A DNA stretch of 64,000 bases, taken from positions 31,741,151 to 31,805,150 of the forward strand of contig CAIIXF020000003.1 of the NCBI GenBank assembly GCA_903813345.2, read 5' to 3'. Both the position numbers and the translations under genes were made by a program. Source of the DNA: Owenia fusiformis (taxonomy: Eukaryota > Annelida > Polychaeta > Sabellida > Oweniidae). This document shows positions 1 to 12,190 of this stretch, piece by piece (the stretch's first letter is position 1; the number at the start of each line of letters is the position of its first letter). The notes beneath the pieces were generated by a model. The model had not been told where the DNA came from. It searched no databases and saw nothing but the letters and a program-made list of their open reading frames with translations.

Positions 1-2085
1 CAGCGTGGTGATTATTTCCGAAAATCATCACATTACATTTATCAGGATGGATATCATATCGCCACTTACGGCTGTGATTGTATGCCAAATTTAACAGTGC
101 ATTCATAGATGTCGTGCTTGTAGTAAGTAAAGTGTCCTTTTCTCAAAAAGTCCACTGTGAAATTTTCTAATATTGCAGATTTCTATAGTTGATATATTGA
201 TTTTAAAAAAATCAAACAGGTACATTTCTAAAAATTTCTTATTTTTGATATATTTAGCCGTTAAAAATGATAAAAACCTATATTGAGCCCCATGTTAATT
301 TATCAATCTTCAAAAGACCCCCTGCAGAACAGTTTTAGAGTAATAATGCTCATTCTCCTAGTATGTTAGAGTAACATGATTATATTCAAAATAAGAGGGG
401 TTAATTTTTTTCTTTTACCTAATTCCAAAGATATTAACGTTTGAATTTTGGAAATTCCCCATTGGCTGCCATTATAATTGGCTATCAATATGGCTTTGCT
501 AAAGTGTCCTTTTCTCAAAACGTCCACTGTGAAATTTTCTAATATTGCAGATTTCTATATCTGATATATTGATTTAAAAAAAATCAAACAGGTACGTTGC
601 TAAAAATTTCTTATTTTTGATATATTTAGTCGTTAAAAACTATAAAAACCTATATTGAACCCCATGTTAATTTATCAATCTTCAAAAGACCCCCTGCAGA
701 ACAGTTTTAGAGTAATAATGCTCATTCTCCTAGTATGTTACAATAACATGATTATCTTCAATATAAGAGGGGTTAATTTTTTTCTTTTACCTAATTCCAA
801 AGATATTGATGTTTGAATTTTGGAAATTCCCCATTGGCTTCCATTATAAACGGCTATTACTATGGCTTTGCTAAAGTGTCCTTTTCTCAAAAAGGTCCAC
901 TGTGAAATTTTCTAATATTGCAGATTTCTATAGTTGATATATTGATTTAAAAAAAATCAAACAGGTACATTTCTAAAAATGTCTTATTTTTGATATATTT
1001 TAGCCGTTAAAAACTGTAAAAACCTATATTGAGCCCCATGTTAATTTATCAATCTTCAAAAGACCCCATGTAGACAATTTTAGAGTAATAATGCTCATTC
1101 TCCGAGCATGTTACAATAACATGATTATCTTCAAAATAAGAGGGGTTAATTTTTTCCTTTTACCTAATTCCAAAGATATTGACGTTTGGATTTTGGAAAT
1201 TTCCCATTGGCTGCCATTACAAACGGCTATCAATGTGGCTTTGCTAAAGTGTACTTTTCTCGAAAAGTCCACTGTGAAATTTTCTAATATTGCAGATTTC
1301 TATAGTTAATATATTGATTTTAAAAGAATCAAACAGGTACATTTCAAAACTTTCTTATTTTTGATATATTTAACTGTTAAAAACTATAAAAACCTATATT
1401 GAGCCCATGTTAATTTATCTATCGTCAATAGACCCCCTGCAGAAAACTTTAAGAGTAATAATGCCCGTTCTCCTAGTATGTTACAATAACATGATTATCT
1501 TCAAATTAAGAATGGTTAAAGTTTTTTTCTTTTACTTAGTTTTAAAGATATTTGCCTTTGAATTTTTGAAAATTCTCATTGGCTGCCATAATATAAACGG
1601 CTATCAATATGGCTTTACTAAAGTGTCCTTTTCTCAAAAAATCCACTGAGGAATTTTCTAATATTGCAGATTTCTATAGTTAATGTATTGATTTTAAAAA
1701 AATCAAGCAGGTGCATTTCTAAAATTTTCTTATTTTTGATATATTTAGCTGTTAAAAACTATAAAAACCTATGTTGAGCCCCATGTTAATTTATCAATCT
1801 ACAAAAGACCCCACGCAGAACAGTTTAGAGTAATAATACCCATTCTCTCAGTATGTTACAATAACATGATTATCTTCAAAATAAGAAGGGTTAGAGTTTT
1901 TTTTTACCTAGTTCCAAAGATATTTGCCTTTGAATTTTTGAAAATACCCATTGATTGCCATTATAAACCGCTATCAATATGGCTTTTCTAAGGTGTCCTT
2001 TTTTCAAAAAGTCCCTTATGGAATTTTCTAATATTGTAGATTTGTATGGTTAATATGTTGTTGTTCTTAATTTTAATATATTTAG
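1..2085 (+). repeat. ~372-bp tandem satellite array (family A)
   Basis: Successive units can be phased on the motif AAAGTGTCCTTTTCTC, which occurs near 129, 501, 873, 1246, 1620 and, slightly degenerate, 1990, giving spacings of 370-374 bp. Units share blocks such as CCATGTTAATTTATC, AGACCCCCTGCAGA and ATTGGCTGCCATTATA and differ by scattered substitutions. The array begins before the window edge. Short open frames in it have no coding character. Diverged single copies recur near 35820-36110 and 40185-40440. Confidence 0.9.
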
Positions 2086-2375
2086 CCATTTAGTTGAAGA
2101 TAAACTAACATGGGGCACAATATATTTTTTTATTTTTTAATGGCTAAATATATTAAAAGTAAAAAAATTCTGAAATGTGCCTGTTTGATTATTAATTACA
2201 AATTCCATAGTGGGCTTTTTTGAGAAAAGGACACTTTAGTAAAGCCACATTGATAGGCATTTATAATGGCAGCCAAATTGATGTTTTTATTCCAAAATTC
2301 AAACGTCTATATCTTTGGAACTAGGCAAAAGAAAAATGTAATCCTTTTTATATTGAAGAGAGTTGTGTTATTGTA
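2086..2375 (-). repeat. Inverted copy of family A at the array edge
   Basis: This stretch is the reverse complement of much of one 372-bp unit: it contains GAGAAAAGGACACTTTAGTAAAG, here in blocks, followed by the complement of the TTGGCTGCCATT and AAAGATAT motifs. The array therefore flips orientation at about 2085 and ends in a poly-T tract at about 2380-2392. Confidence 0.8.
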
Positions 2376-2539
2376 ACATTTTTTTTTTTTTTAATAATCA
2401 TTTATTTCAAATATATACTATACATACAATAATACAATAATAACGTTTGACTAGGTTACAAGTAACATTATTGTCAAACTAAAAACCTTAATGTAGTTAC
2501 ATTCATAAATTTTTACTTTACAAAGCAAGATTCATTATT

Positions 2540-2679
2540 AGACTCCAGATTGAAAATCTGGAGTCTATTGTTTTCGTCAGTTTTCTTCTTCTTATTATTA
2601 GACTCCAGATGAAAATCTGGAGTCTATTGCTTTTGCCAGTTTTCCTATTATTAGACTCCAGATTGAAAATCTGGAGTCT
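2540..2679. repeat. Three tandem 26-27-nt terminal palindromes (Helitron-like 5' end)
   Basis: Near-perfect hairpins lie at 2540-2566, 2600-2625 and 2653-2679. The stem is AGACTCCAGATT with its complement, around a loop of about 3 nt. They are spaced ~55-60 bp apart by TTATTATT and TTTTGCCAGTTTTC spacers. The same hairpin occurs twice, inverted, at 29522-29548 and 29591-29617, at the matching end of the copy inside the LINE. The base before the first hairpin belongs to TTATT (2535-2539). Confidence 0.85.
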
Positions 2680-4115
2680 ATTGTTTTTGCCAGTATTCTT
2701 TTTATTATTATTATTATTATTCTTTGGGAGTTTTTTCAATAACTATTAGGTATCCAGTAAGGACCATAATACAGTTCATTAAGGTTCAGTATCTAGTTGG
2801 TGGGAAATTGGGTCAAATTTTTATCTAGGTCAAAGGTCAAGAACTAGGTCAAATCCAGTACTTTGTCACTTTTTTCGATTTTCTCGGTTGTCCTTCAATA
2901 TTTTCGATCCAGGTTTTTTTCATTGTGTTCCTTATAAAAAAGTAGGAAACCTAGGGTCGATTTAGTTTTTTGATATCTCAAACCGATTTCGAGATATCAG
3001 TGTCCGAAAACGAGGTCCAAAAAAAAGTTCTCCGAATCAAATGTCCAGGATATTAGTCTTATAGGAAATTTTCTCAGGATTCCGAATCTGAAAACGAAAT
3101 TTAGATCAGACTTCCGGTTCTGAAGTTATGGCGTTTTGAAAGCTCAAAAATCGCTAAATTTTGAGCTCATGTTAAGTCAATGGGAAAAAAGATTTTTTTG
3201 AAGTGAAAAATACGAAATATTGACTAAGTTCAGCTAAATATAATGAAAGCTTTTAAAAGAATGGGACCTCAAAAGCCATCTAGCTTTAAAATTTGGACAC
3301 CAAAATGCCTAGGTCAAAATCTAGGTCAAATTCAAAGTTTTTTCTTATTTTTGCGATTCTGACACTACACTTTAATTATATTCTTCGAAATTGTGTATAC
3401 ATGTAGCCAAGAGTGTGCTAATAGCGTTAGCTCTTTGCCGTCAGAAAGAATTTTGACCCACTTTTGAGATATGGTGTCCGAAAAGTAGGTCAAAATAAAA
3501 ATTTCTCCAAATTTAACGTTTGAGTTATGAATTAAGAATAGAATCTTCTCAGAAATCCGAATCTGCAAATCAAATTTCGATCCGACTTCCGGTTCCGAAG
3601 TTATGGCGTGTCCAAAAAGTAGGTCAAAATAAAAAATCGCCAAATTTAATGTATGAGTTATGAATTAGGGGTAGAATTTTGTCAGGAATCCGAATCTTTA
3701 AATCAAATTTAGATCCGACTTCCGGTTCGGAAGTTATGGCGTTTTGAAATTTCGGAAAATCGATCTGATGGTATCCTGATAGAAAGTCAAGAGTAGAGAA
3801 GAAAATATTGAAAAATTCATCCATCCTCCCTTTCTGATCCTATCCTATCCTTCCTTCGTATCCTTTCCTTCCTATCCTTCCTATCCTCTCCTATCATATC
3901 CTTTCTTCCTATTCTGTTCTATTCTATCCTTCTTTCTTATTCTATCCTATCGTTCCTTCCCATTCTAACCTATCCTACCTTCCTGTTTTATCCATCCATC
4001 TTATTCCGGATGACTCAGCTTATTCTGGATGACTCGGCTTATTTTAGATGACTGGGCTTAAAAAAGTCTGGATCTGGAGTCTGAAATTGAACTTCGTTCA
4101 ATTTCCCAAGTCTAG
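2540..4115 (+). mobile_element. Helitron-like non-autonomous element, unit 1 of concatemer
   Basis: Begins with the palindromes, then a leader containing TTTTTATCTAGGTCAAAGGTC, here a block shared by all units, then core repeats with CGACTTCCGGTTC and GGAAGTTATGGCGTTTTGA. A pyrimidine-rich CCTATCCTTCC microsatellite fills ~3832-4005. The 3' end has ATCTGGAGTCT, a 9-bp-stem hairpin AAATTGAAC/GTTCAATTT (4084-4104), a 7-nt spacer and CTAG (4112-4115). Hairpin plus CTRR followed by T is the hallmark of Helitron 3' ends. No Rep/helicase coding is visible, so it is non-autonomous. Confidence 0.75.
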
Positions 4116-6331
4116 TTATTCTTTCTTTCTTTCTTTCTTTCCGAACACTTTTTCTCAGCAACTAGAAGAACTTACTTAAATCTGCTAACATAGTCAACTA
4201 GGTAATGAAACCTAGTTTCTGGGAAATTAGGTCAAATGTTTATCTACGTCAAAGGTCAAGAACTAGGTCAAATCGTGGGTTTTCACTATTTTACAAGTTT
4301 TCTCAGTCGTCCTTCGGTATTTTTGCTCCGGGTTTTTTTCATCATGTTCCTTAGAAAAAAAGCTAATTCCGTAAGGCAAATCGTTTTTTGATTACTCTTA
4401 CCGATTTTGAGAAATGACGTCCGAAAAGTAGGTCAGAACATAAAAAGTTCTCCAAATTCAACGTGTGAATTATCAAATAAGTGTAGAATTATCTCAGGAA
4501 TCCGAATCTGCAAACAAAATTTCGATCCGACTACCGGTTCAGAAGTTATCGCATTTTGAAATCTCAAAATCGCTAAATTTGGTGCCCCATGTTAAGTCAA
4601 TGGGGAAAAAGACTTCTTCGAAGTGTAAAATACGAGATATAGACTGAGTACAGCTTAACATAATGAAAGCCTATAAAAGAAGGGGACCTCGAAGGCTATC
4701 TAGCTTTAAAATTTGGACAGCAAAATGCCTAGGTCAAAATCTAGGTCAAATTTATAGCATTTTCTTATTTTTACGATTCTGACACTACACTTAAATAATT
4801 TGCTTCAAAATTTTGTATACAGGTAGCAAAGAGTGTGCTTATAGTGATAGCCTTTTGCCGTCAGGAAGTATTTTGACCCACTTTTGAGATATGGTGTCCG
4901 AAATGTAGGTCAAACTAAAAATTTAACCAAATTTAACATATGAGCTATGAAATAAGTGTAGAATTTTCTCAGGAATCTAAATCTGCAAACCAAATTCCGA
5001 TCCGACATCCGGTTCGAAAGTTATGGCGTTTTGAAAATTTTGAGAAAAATCGATCTGTTGATATCCTGATAGAAAGTCAAGGAAAAAAGATTTTTTTGAA
5101 GTGTAAAATACGAGATATAGATTGAGTACAGCTTAAGATAATGAATTCCTATAAAAGAAGGGGACCTCAAAATCTACCTAGTTTCAATATTTGGACACCA
5201 AAATGCCTAGGTCAAAATCTAGGTCAAATTCATAGTTTTTCCTTATTTTTGCGATTTTGGCACTACACTTTTAGGATTTGCTTCAAAATTTTGTATACAG
5301 GTAGCAAAGAGTGGGCTAATAGTGTAAGCCTTTTGCCGTCAAAGAGTATTTTGACCCACTTTTGAGATATGGTGTCCGAAAAGTAGGTCAAAATAAAAAA
5401 TTCTCCAAATTTTACATATGAGTTATGAATTAAGAGTAGAATTTTCTCAGGAATCCGAATCTGCAAACCAAATTTCGATCCGACTTCCGGTTCCAAAGTT
5501 ATGGCGTGTCCAAAAATTCGCCAAATTTAACGTATGAGTTATGAATAAGGGGTAGAATTTTGTCAGGAATCCGAATCTTTAAATCAAATTTCGATCCGAC
5601 TTCCGGTTTGAAAGTTATGGCGTTTTGAAATTTCGAGAAAAATCGATCTGATGGTATCCTGATAGAAAGTCAAGGAAAAAATATTTTTTTGAAGTGTTAA
5701 ATACGAGATATAGACTGAGTACAGCTTAAAATAATGAATTCCTATAAAAGAAGGGGACCTCAAAAGCTACCTAGTTTCAATATTTGGACACCAAAATGCC
5801 TAGGTCAAAATCTAGGTCAAATTCATAGTTTTTCCTTATTTTTGCGATTCTGGCACTACACTTTTAGGATTTGCTTCAAAATTTTGTAACAGGTAGCAAA
5901 CAGTGTGCTTATAGTGTTAGCCTTTTGCCGTCAGAGAGTATTTTGACCCACTTTTGAGATATGGTGTCCGTAAAGTAGGTCAAAATAAAATGAGTTATGA
6001 ATTAAGGGTAGAATTTTCTCAGGAATCCAAATCTGCAAACCAAATTTCAATCTGACTTCCGGTCAAAAATTCCTACTTACCTACCTACTTACCTACTCGG
6101 CTACCTACTTAGCTACCTACTCAGCTACCTACTCAGCTACTTACTCCGCTACCTACTCAGCTACTTACTCAGCTACCTGCTCAGCTGCTTACTCAGCTAC
6201 CTACTCAGCTACTTACTCAATTACTTAATCATCTACTTACTCAGCTTCCTACTCAGTTACTTACTCAGCTCTTTACTCAAGTAAATCAATCTGGAGTCTT
6301 AAATTGAACTTTGTTCAATTTACAAATCTAG
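4116..6331 (+). mobile_element. Helitron-like unit 2 of concatemer
   Basis: Starts with TTATT and a TTTC microsatellite directly after the CTAG of unit 1, then the same leader (AACTAGGTCAAAT) and several core repeats. A CTACTTACTCAGCTACC microsatellite occupies ~6070-6285. It ends in a 3' hairpin (6301-6321), a 6-nt spacer and CTAG (6328-6331). Its microsatellite type differs from unit 1 but matches unit 3. Confidence 0.75.
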
Positions 6332-8128
6332 TTATTCATTCTTTCTTTCTTTCTTTCTTTCTTTCCGAACACTTTTTCTCAGCAACTAGAAGAACTTACT
6401 TTAACCTACTTACATGGCTAACATAGCCCATCAACCTAGTTTCTGGGAAATTAGGTCAAATTTTTATCTAGGTCAAAGGTCAAGAACTAGGTCAAATTTA
6501 GGTCAATCAACATTCTGTCAATTATCTTCGTTGTTACTTGTGGTAACTCCTTCATCTTTTTCTCAACATGTAGCTTAGAAAAAAACAAATCGAGAGTGTG
6601 CCATCCGTTTTTTGATTACTCTTACTGATTTTGAGATATGGCGTCCGGAAAGTAGGTCAAACTAAAAAGTTAACCAAATTTAACATATGAGCTATGAAAT
6701 AAGTGTAAAATTTTCTCAGGAATCTGAATCTGCAAACCAAATTTCGATCCGACTTCCGGTTCGGAAGTTATGGCATTTTGAAAACTCAAAAATCGCTAAA
6801 TTTGGTGCCCATGTTAAGTCAATGGGAAAAAAGATTTTTTTGAAGTGAAAAATACGGAATATAGACTAAGTTCAGCTTCACATAATCAAAGCCTTTAAAA
6901 GAAGGGGACCTCAAAAGCCATCTAGCTTCAAAATTTGGACACCAAAATGCCTAGGTCAAAATCTAGGTCAAATTCATAGGTTTTCCTTATTTTTCGATTC
7001 TGACACTACACTATTCTTCGAAATTGTGTATACATGTAGCCAAGAGTGTGCTAGTAGCGTTAGCCTTTTGCCGTCAGAAAGTATTTTGACCCACTTTTGA
7101 GATATGGTGTCCGAAATGTAGGTCAAAATAAAAAGTTCTCCAAATTTGATGTTTGAGTTATGAATTAAGAGTAGAATTTTCCGAGAAATCCGAATCTGCA
7201 AACCAAATTTCGATCCGACTTCCGGTTTCGAAGTTATGGCGTGTCCAAAAAGTAGGTCAAAATAAAAATTCGCCAAATTTAACGTATGAGTTATGAATTA
7301 GGGGTAGAATTTTCTCAGGAATCCGAATCTGCAAACCAAATTTCGATCCGACTTCCCGTTTGAAAGTAATGGCGTTTTGAAATTTCGAGAAAAATCGATC
7401 TGATGTTATCCTGATTGAAAGTCAAGGAAAAAAGATTTTTTTGAAGTGTAAAATACGAGATATAGATTGAGTACAGCTTAAGATAATGAATTCTGATAAA
7501 AGAAGGGGACCTCAAAAGCTACCTAGTTTCAATATTTGGACACCAAAATGCCTAGGTCAAAATCTAGGTCAAATTCATAGTTTTTCCTTATTTTTTCGAT
7601 TCTGGCACTACACTTTTAGGATTTGCTTCAACATTTTGTATACAGGTAGCAAAGAGTGTGCTAATAGTGAGAGCCTTTTGCCGTCAAACAGTATTTTGAC
7701 CCACTTTTGAGATATGGTGTTCGTAAAGTAGGTCAAAATAAAAAGTTCTCATAATTTAACTTATGAGTTATGAATTAAGGGTAGAATTTTCTCAGGAATC
7801 CAAATCTGCAAACCAAATTTCAATCCGACTTCCAGTCAAAAATTCCTACTTACCTACCTACTTACCTACTCGGCTACCTACTTAGCTACCTACTCAGCTA
7901 CTTACTCAGCTACCTACTCAGCTACTTACTCAGCTACCTGCTCAGCTGCTTACTCAGCTACCTACTCAGCTACCTACTCAGCTACTTACTCAGCTACCTA
8001 CTCAGCTACTTACTCAATTACTTAATCATCTACTTACTCAGCTTCCTACTCAGTTACTTACTCAGCTCTTTACTCAAGTAAATCAATCTGGAGTCTTAAA
8101 TTGAACTTTGTTCAATTTACCAATCTAG
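6332..8128 (+). mobile_element. Helitron-like unit 3 of concatemer
   Basis: Starts with TTATT after the CTAG of unit 2. It has the same leader, core repeats with the CCGACTTCCGG motif, a CTACTTACTCAGCTACC microsatellite (~7848-8075), a terminal hairpin at 8098-8118 and CTAG at 8125-8128. Its 3' third is nearly identical to that of unit 2, suggesting recent duplication or a shared template. Confidence 0.75.
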
Positions 8129-10017
8129 TTATTATTCTTTTTCTAAACCAGTTTTCTCAATAACCATAAGGTCTTCAGTAAAGTTAATCATTTGGTCAAT
8201 TTGGGTCCAGTATCTAGTTCCTCGGAAATTGGGTCAAATTTTTATCTAGGTCAAAGGTCAAGAACTAGGTCAAATCCAGTACTTTGTCACTTTTTTCGAT
8301 TTTCTCGGTCGTCCTTCAATATTTACAATCGGGTTTTTTTTCATTGTGTTCCTCATAAAAAAGTAGGAAATCTAGGGTCGATTTAGTTTTTTGATATCTC
8401 AAACCGATTTCGAGATATCAGTGTCCGAAAACGAGGTCCAAAAAAAAGTTCTCTGAATCAAATGTCTAGGATATTAGTCTTACAGAATATTTTCAAAGGA
8501 TTCCGAATCTGAAAACCAAATTCGGATTGGACTTCCGCTTCGGAAGTTATGGCGTTTTGAAAGCTCAAAAATCGCTAATTTGGTGCCCATGTTAAGTCAA
8601 TGGGAAAAAAGATTTTTTTGAAGTGAAAAAAAACGAAATATAGACTGAGTTCAGCTAAATATAATGAAAGCTTTTAAAAGAATGGGACCTCAAAAGCCAT
8701 CTAGCTTCAAAATTTGGACACCAAAATGCCTAGGTCAAAACTTAGGTCAAATTCAAAGTTTTTCCTTAATTTTGCTATTCTGACACTACAGATTAATTAT
8801 ATTCTTCGAAATTTTGTATACATGTAGCCAAGAGTGCGCTAATAGTGTTAGCCTTTTGCCGTCAGAAAGTATTTTGCCCCACTTTTGAGATATGATGTCC
8901 GAAAAGTAGGTCAAAATAAAAAATTCTCCAAATTTAACTTGTGAGTTATGAACTAAGTATAGAATTTTTCTCAGGAATCCGAATCTGCAAACCAAATTTC
9001 GATCCGACTTCCAGTTCGGAAGTTATGACATTTTGAAAGCTCAAAAATCGCTAAATTTGGTGCCCCATGTTATGTCAATGGGAAAAAAGATTTTTTTGAA
9101 GTGTAAAATACGAGATATAGACTAAGTACAGCTTAAAATAATAAAAGCCTATGAAAGAAGGGAACCTCGAAGGCTACCTAACTTCAAAATTTGGACACCA
9201 AAATCCCTAGGTCAAAATCTAGGTCAAATTCAAAGTTTATCCTTATTTTTGCTATTCTGACACTACAGATTAATTATATTCCTCGCAATTGTGTATACAT
9301 GTAGCCAAGAGTGTGCTTATAGCGTTAGCCTTTTGCCATCAGAAAGTATTATGACCCACTTTTGAGATACGGTGTCCGAAAAGTAGGTCAAAATAAAAAG
9401 TTCTCCAAATTTAACATTTGAGTTATGAATTAAGTATAGAATTTTCTCAGGAATTCCAAATTTGCAAACCAAATTTCGACCCGACTTCCGGTTTGGAAGT
9501 TATGGCGTGTCCGAAAAGAAGGTCAAAATAAAAAGTTTCCAAATTTAACGTATGAGTTATGAATTAAGAATTGAATCTTCTGTGGAATCCAAATCTGCAA
9601 ACCAAATTTCGATCCGACTTCCGGTTCGGAAGTTATGGCGTTTTGAAATTTCAAGAAAAATCGATCTGATGGTATCCTGATAGAAAGTCAAGAGTAGAGA
9701 AGAAAATATTGAAAAATCCATCCATCCTTCCTTTCTGATCCTATCCTTCCTATCTACCCTTGCTTCGCATCCTCTCCTTCCTGTCCTTCCTATTCTATCC
9801 CTTCTTCCTATTCTATTCTATCCTTCTTTCCTATTCTATCCTATCGTTCCTTCCTATTCTATCCTATCCTTCCTTCCTTTTTCATCCATCCATCCATCCA
9901 TCTTTTTCTGGATGACTTAGCTTATTTTGGATGACTTGGCTTATTCTGGATGACTCAGCTAAAAAAAAGTCTAGATCTGGAGTCTGAAATTGAACTCGTT
10001 CAATTTCCAAAATCTAG
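8129..10017 (+). mobile_element. Helitron-like unit 4 of concatemer
   Basis: Starts with TTATTATTC. Its leader resembles unit 1 (CAGTATCTAGTT, AAATTGGGTCAAA). The microsatellite is the pyrimidine type plus GGATGACTCAGCT repeats (~9715-9970). The terminal hairpin is at 9987-10006 and CTAG at 10014-10017. The following bases TTTTATTT may be the tail of the adjacent minus-strand LINE. Confidence 0.75.
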
Positions 10018-11347
10018 TTTTATTTAAAATGGTCAAGTTGTGTGCTTAATGTGTAGAGTTTGGTTACGGGTCCAGTAGGTCTTTGGTGGATTGCAAAAAT
10101 GATACACTTGCTTTGATTATTAAAATATTAGTATTATGATCAAAATCAGGGTGACCAAATAAAAGCATGTCTATTTTATCAGAAGAATTACAATCTAAAA
10201 ATGCCCTTAAGCAATCCACCATATGGAGATCTCTAAGGAGTTGACATCTTGGGTTCGTGTATAGAGGGCACTGTAGAAAAAAGTGCTTTGGTGTTTCAGA
10301 GCGATGACCACAGGCACATTCTGGTGAAGGCACGTTGTTAAAATTATGTGCAAAAAGCTGGCTTTTCAAATAAAGATCTACTCTGAGTCTATTAAATGAA
10401 ACTTCATTTTTCCTTTTAACATTACTATAAGTTATGAAATTTGTACCATTGAAATTTTCAAAATGTGCCTTGATCCTGCGTTTAAAAATTGAAATTCGCT
10501 CACAATTTCTTATATCATCAGGTAAAGTCAAGTCAACAGATTTTGAGGCTTTAAAGTTCATTTGCCATGTTTGGGCCCAGTTATATATTTTGTTAAGATC
10601 TTGTTGTAAGTCAAGACAATTTTGTGGCTGATCTTTTGGATAGGGGCTAAAAATTGAAGTATCATCTGCATAGATAAACGTTTTGGATTTTAAATTAGTT
10701 GGTAGATCATCTATATAGATAAGAAACATCAAAGGCCCTAAGATGCTACCCTGGGGTATACCTGCATTTAGAAAGTTTGGTTCAGACAAATTTGAAAGTT
10801 TTTCATTTATCTTGACTTTAACCTGTCTACCAGAAAGATAGGACTTTAAAAGCAAGAGTAAGTCATCTTTTATACCATAAGCTGATATTTTATGAAGCAA
10901 AAGATGATGAGGGACAACATCAAATGCTGATGCAAGGTCCAAAAAGATTGTACGGACATTGTTACCATTATTTAACTCCTCGTGGATACAATGAATAATA
11001 TAGGCAAGTTGAGATGTGGTATTATGTAAAGGGAGAAAACCAGATTGGAGGTCATAGAAAAGATTATTCTGACTCATGTGATTAAAGATTCTATTATAAA
11101 GCACCTTTTCTAAGATTTTGGACATTGAATTTAAAATTGTTATTGGGCGATAGTTTTCAATATTTGATTTATCTTTGTTCTTATGAAGAGGTATTATGAT
11201 ACCTTCTTTCCAAACCTTTGGGAATGAATGACCCACTATCCTATGCTCACACAGTTTGGAACCTTCAGAGGAATGTATATCCTGACTTTCAAACAAAAAT
11301 ATTGATTTGGATTTGTAGTCTCGAACTTTGAGAAACTTAGATAGCAC
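10018..11347 (-). pseudogene. LINE ORF2 remnant: reverse transcriptase and C-terminal zinc knuckle, middle deleted
   Basis: A 427-residue open frame (11347 to 10064) encodes a non-LTR reverse transcriptase, the enzyme that copies LINE RNA at its target. Visible motifs are NYRPITILNSMSKILEK (fingers), FLDLASAFDVVPH (box A), GIPQGSILGPLMFLIYIDDL and the catalytic FIYADD (Asp-228/229). Just after NFKASKS the thumb and connection region is missing, and the frame jumps to LPDDIRNCERISIFKRR, then to a C-terminal knuckle CACGH...H...C. The first ~40 residues are not RT-like; LINE homology starts near 11230 at SFPKVWKEG. There is no endonuclease. It is therefore 5'-truncated with an in-frame internal deletion. 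The closest relative in the window is the LINE at 42165-46025. The short stretch 10018-10063 is probably 3' UTR. Confidence 0.85.
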
Positions 11348-11349
11348 AG

Positions 11350-12190
11350 TTGTGTGTCCTAGTTTGATGACCTTTGACCTTGAAAATTTTACTTATTCAG
11401 AGCTCAGTAACTTTTGTGACCTTTCGAATGTCACTGAAGGTCAAGTAAAGGTCAAATCCTAAAACTAATGTCATATTTGAACTCCTGGCAACTTGTAGAT
11501 GATTTTCAAAAAAGATTTGGTCAAATTGAAGCAGGTGAAAAATAACTTATTTTTACTGTTTTTGCCGTCAAATATCTCAAAAACGGTAATTTGATGCTGA
11601 CATATATTGAGCAATATACAGGGAATGCTTAAATCTAGTTATGATGTAATTCATTGCAAGAAATGATCAAGTATAAGGCAAACTTTGAGAAACTTGTCAA
11701 TCAGAAAACCTGCCATTGACTTTATACATGAGAAAGTTTCCTGAAAAAGTCCTCCTTTTTGTCAAATTTTATAGAGTAAACACCAAAAACTGCAATTCCA
11801 AGAGCTTTGAAATCTCCAGAGGACATAAGTTGCATATACAGCAACTACAAGATACTTGAAAGTTCTGCTTCAACAAAGTGTCTAGTATCTACAGAAAATT
11901 TGACTTTTTGACGTCAAAATCAGCAATTTCTCGGAAACCGGGCGAACTTGGGAAATGGCGATTATAGGTCAAATAGGCATTATGGATATGCATAAAATGA
12001 ATGTGGATATGACTCAATCCCAATAGCAGTTTTAATTTGTGCGACCAATGTTGACGGACAGACCAATTGACGGAGGGACCAACAGGCGTACTGACCAACG
12101 GACGGGCTTACGGACCAACGGACGGACAGACGGACGGACCAACGGACGCCTGGTCGATCCCATAGGCTCACTGTGTGAGCCAAAAACATT
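11350..12190. repeat. Microsatellite-tailed dispersed repeat (pearl-like)
   Basis: About 650 bp of sequence without coding signal (GACCTTTGACCTTGAAAA and AAGGTCAAATCC motifs) leads into a degenerate ACGG/ACCAACGG microsatellite at ~12045-12148. A perfect hairpin follows, GGCTCAC-TGT-GTGAGCC (12165-12181). The order of core, ACGG microsatellite and 3' hairpin matches the organisation of the repeats ending near 21745 and 45485. Assignment to the bivalve pearl/Helitron-like class is inference. Confidence 0.55.

Noticed and set aside
2518-9000. Many 60-100-codon frames with MSYEISVEFSQES- or LTLLAHS-type peptides
   Set aside because: They arise from the core repeats of the Helitron-like units in varying frames and have no consistent start or domain.
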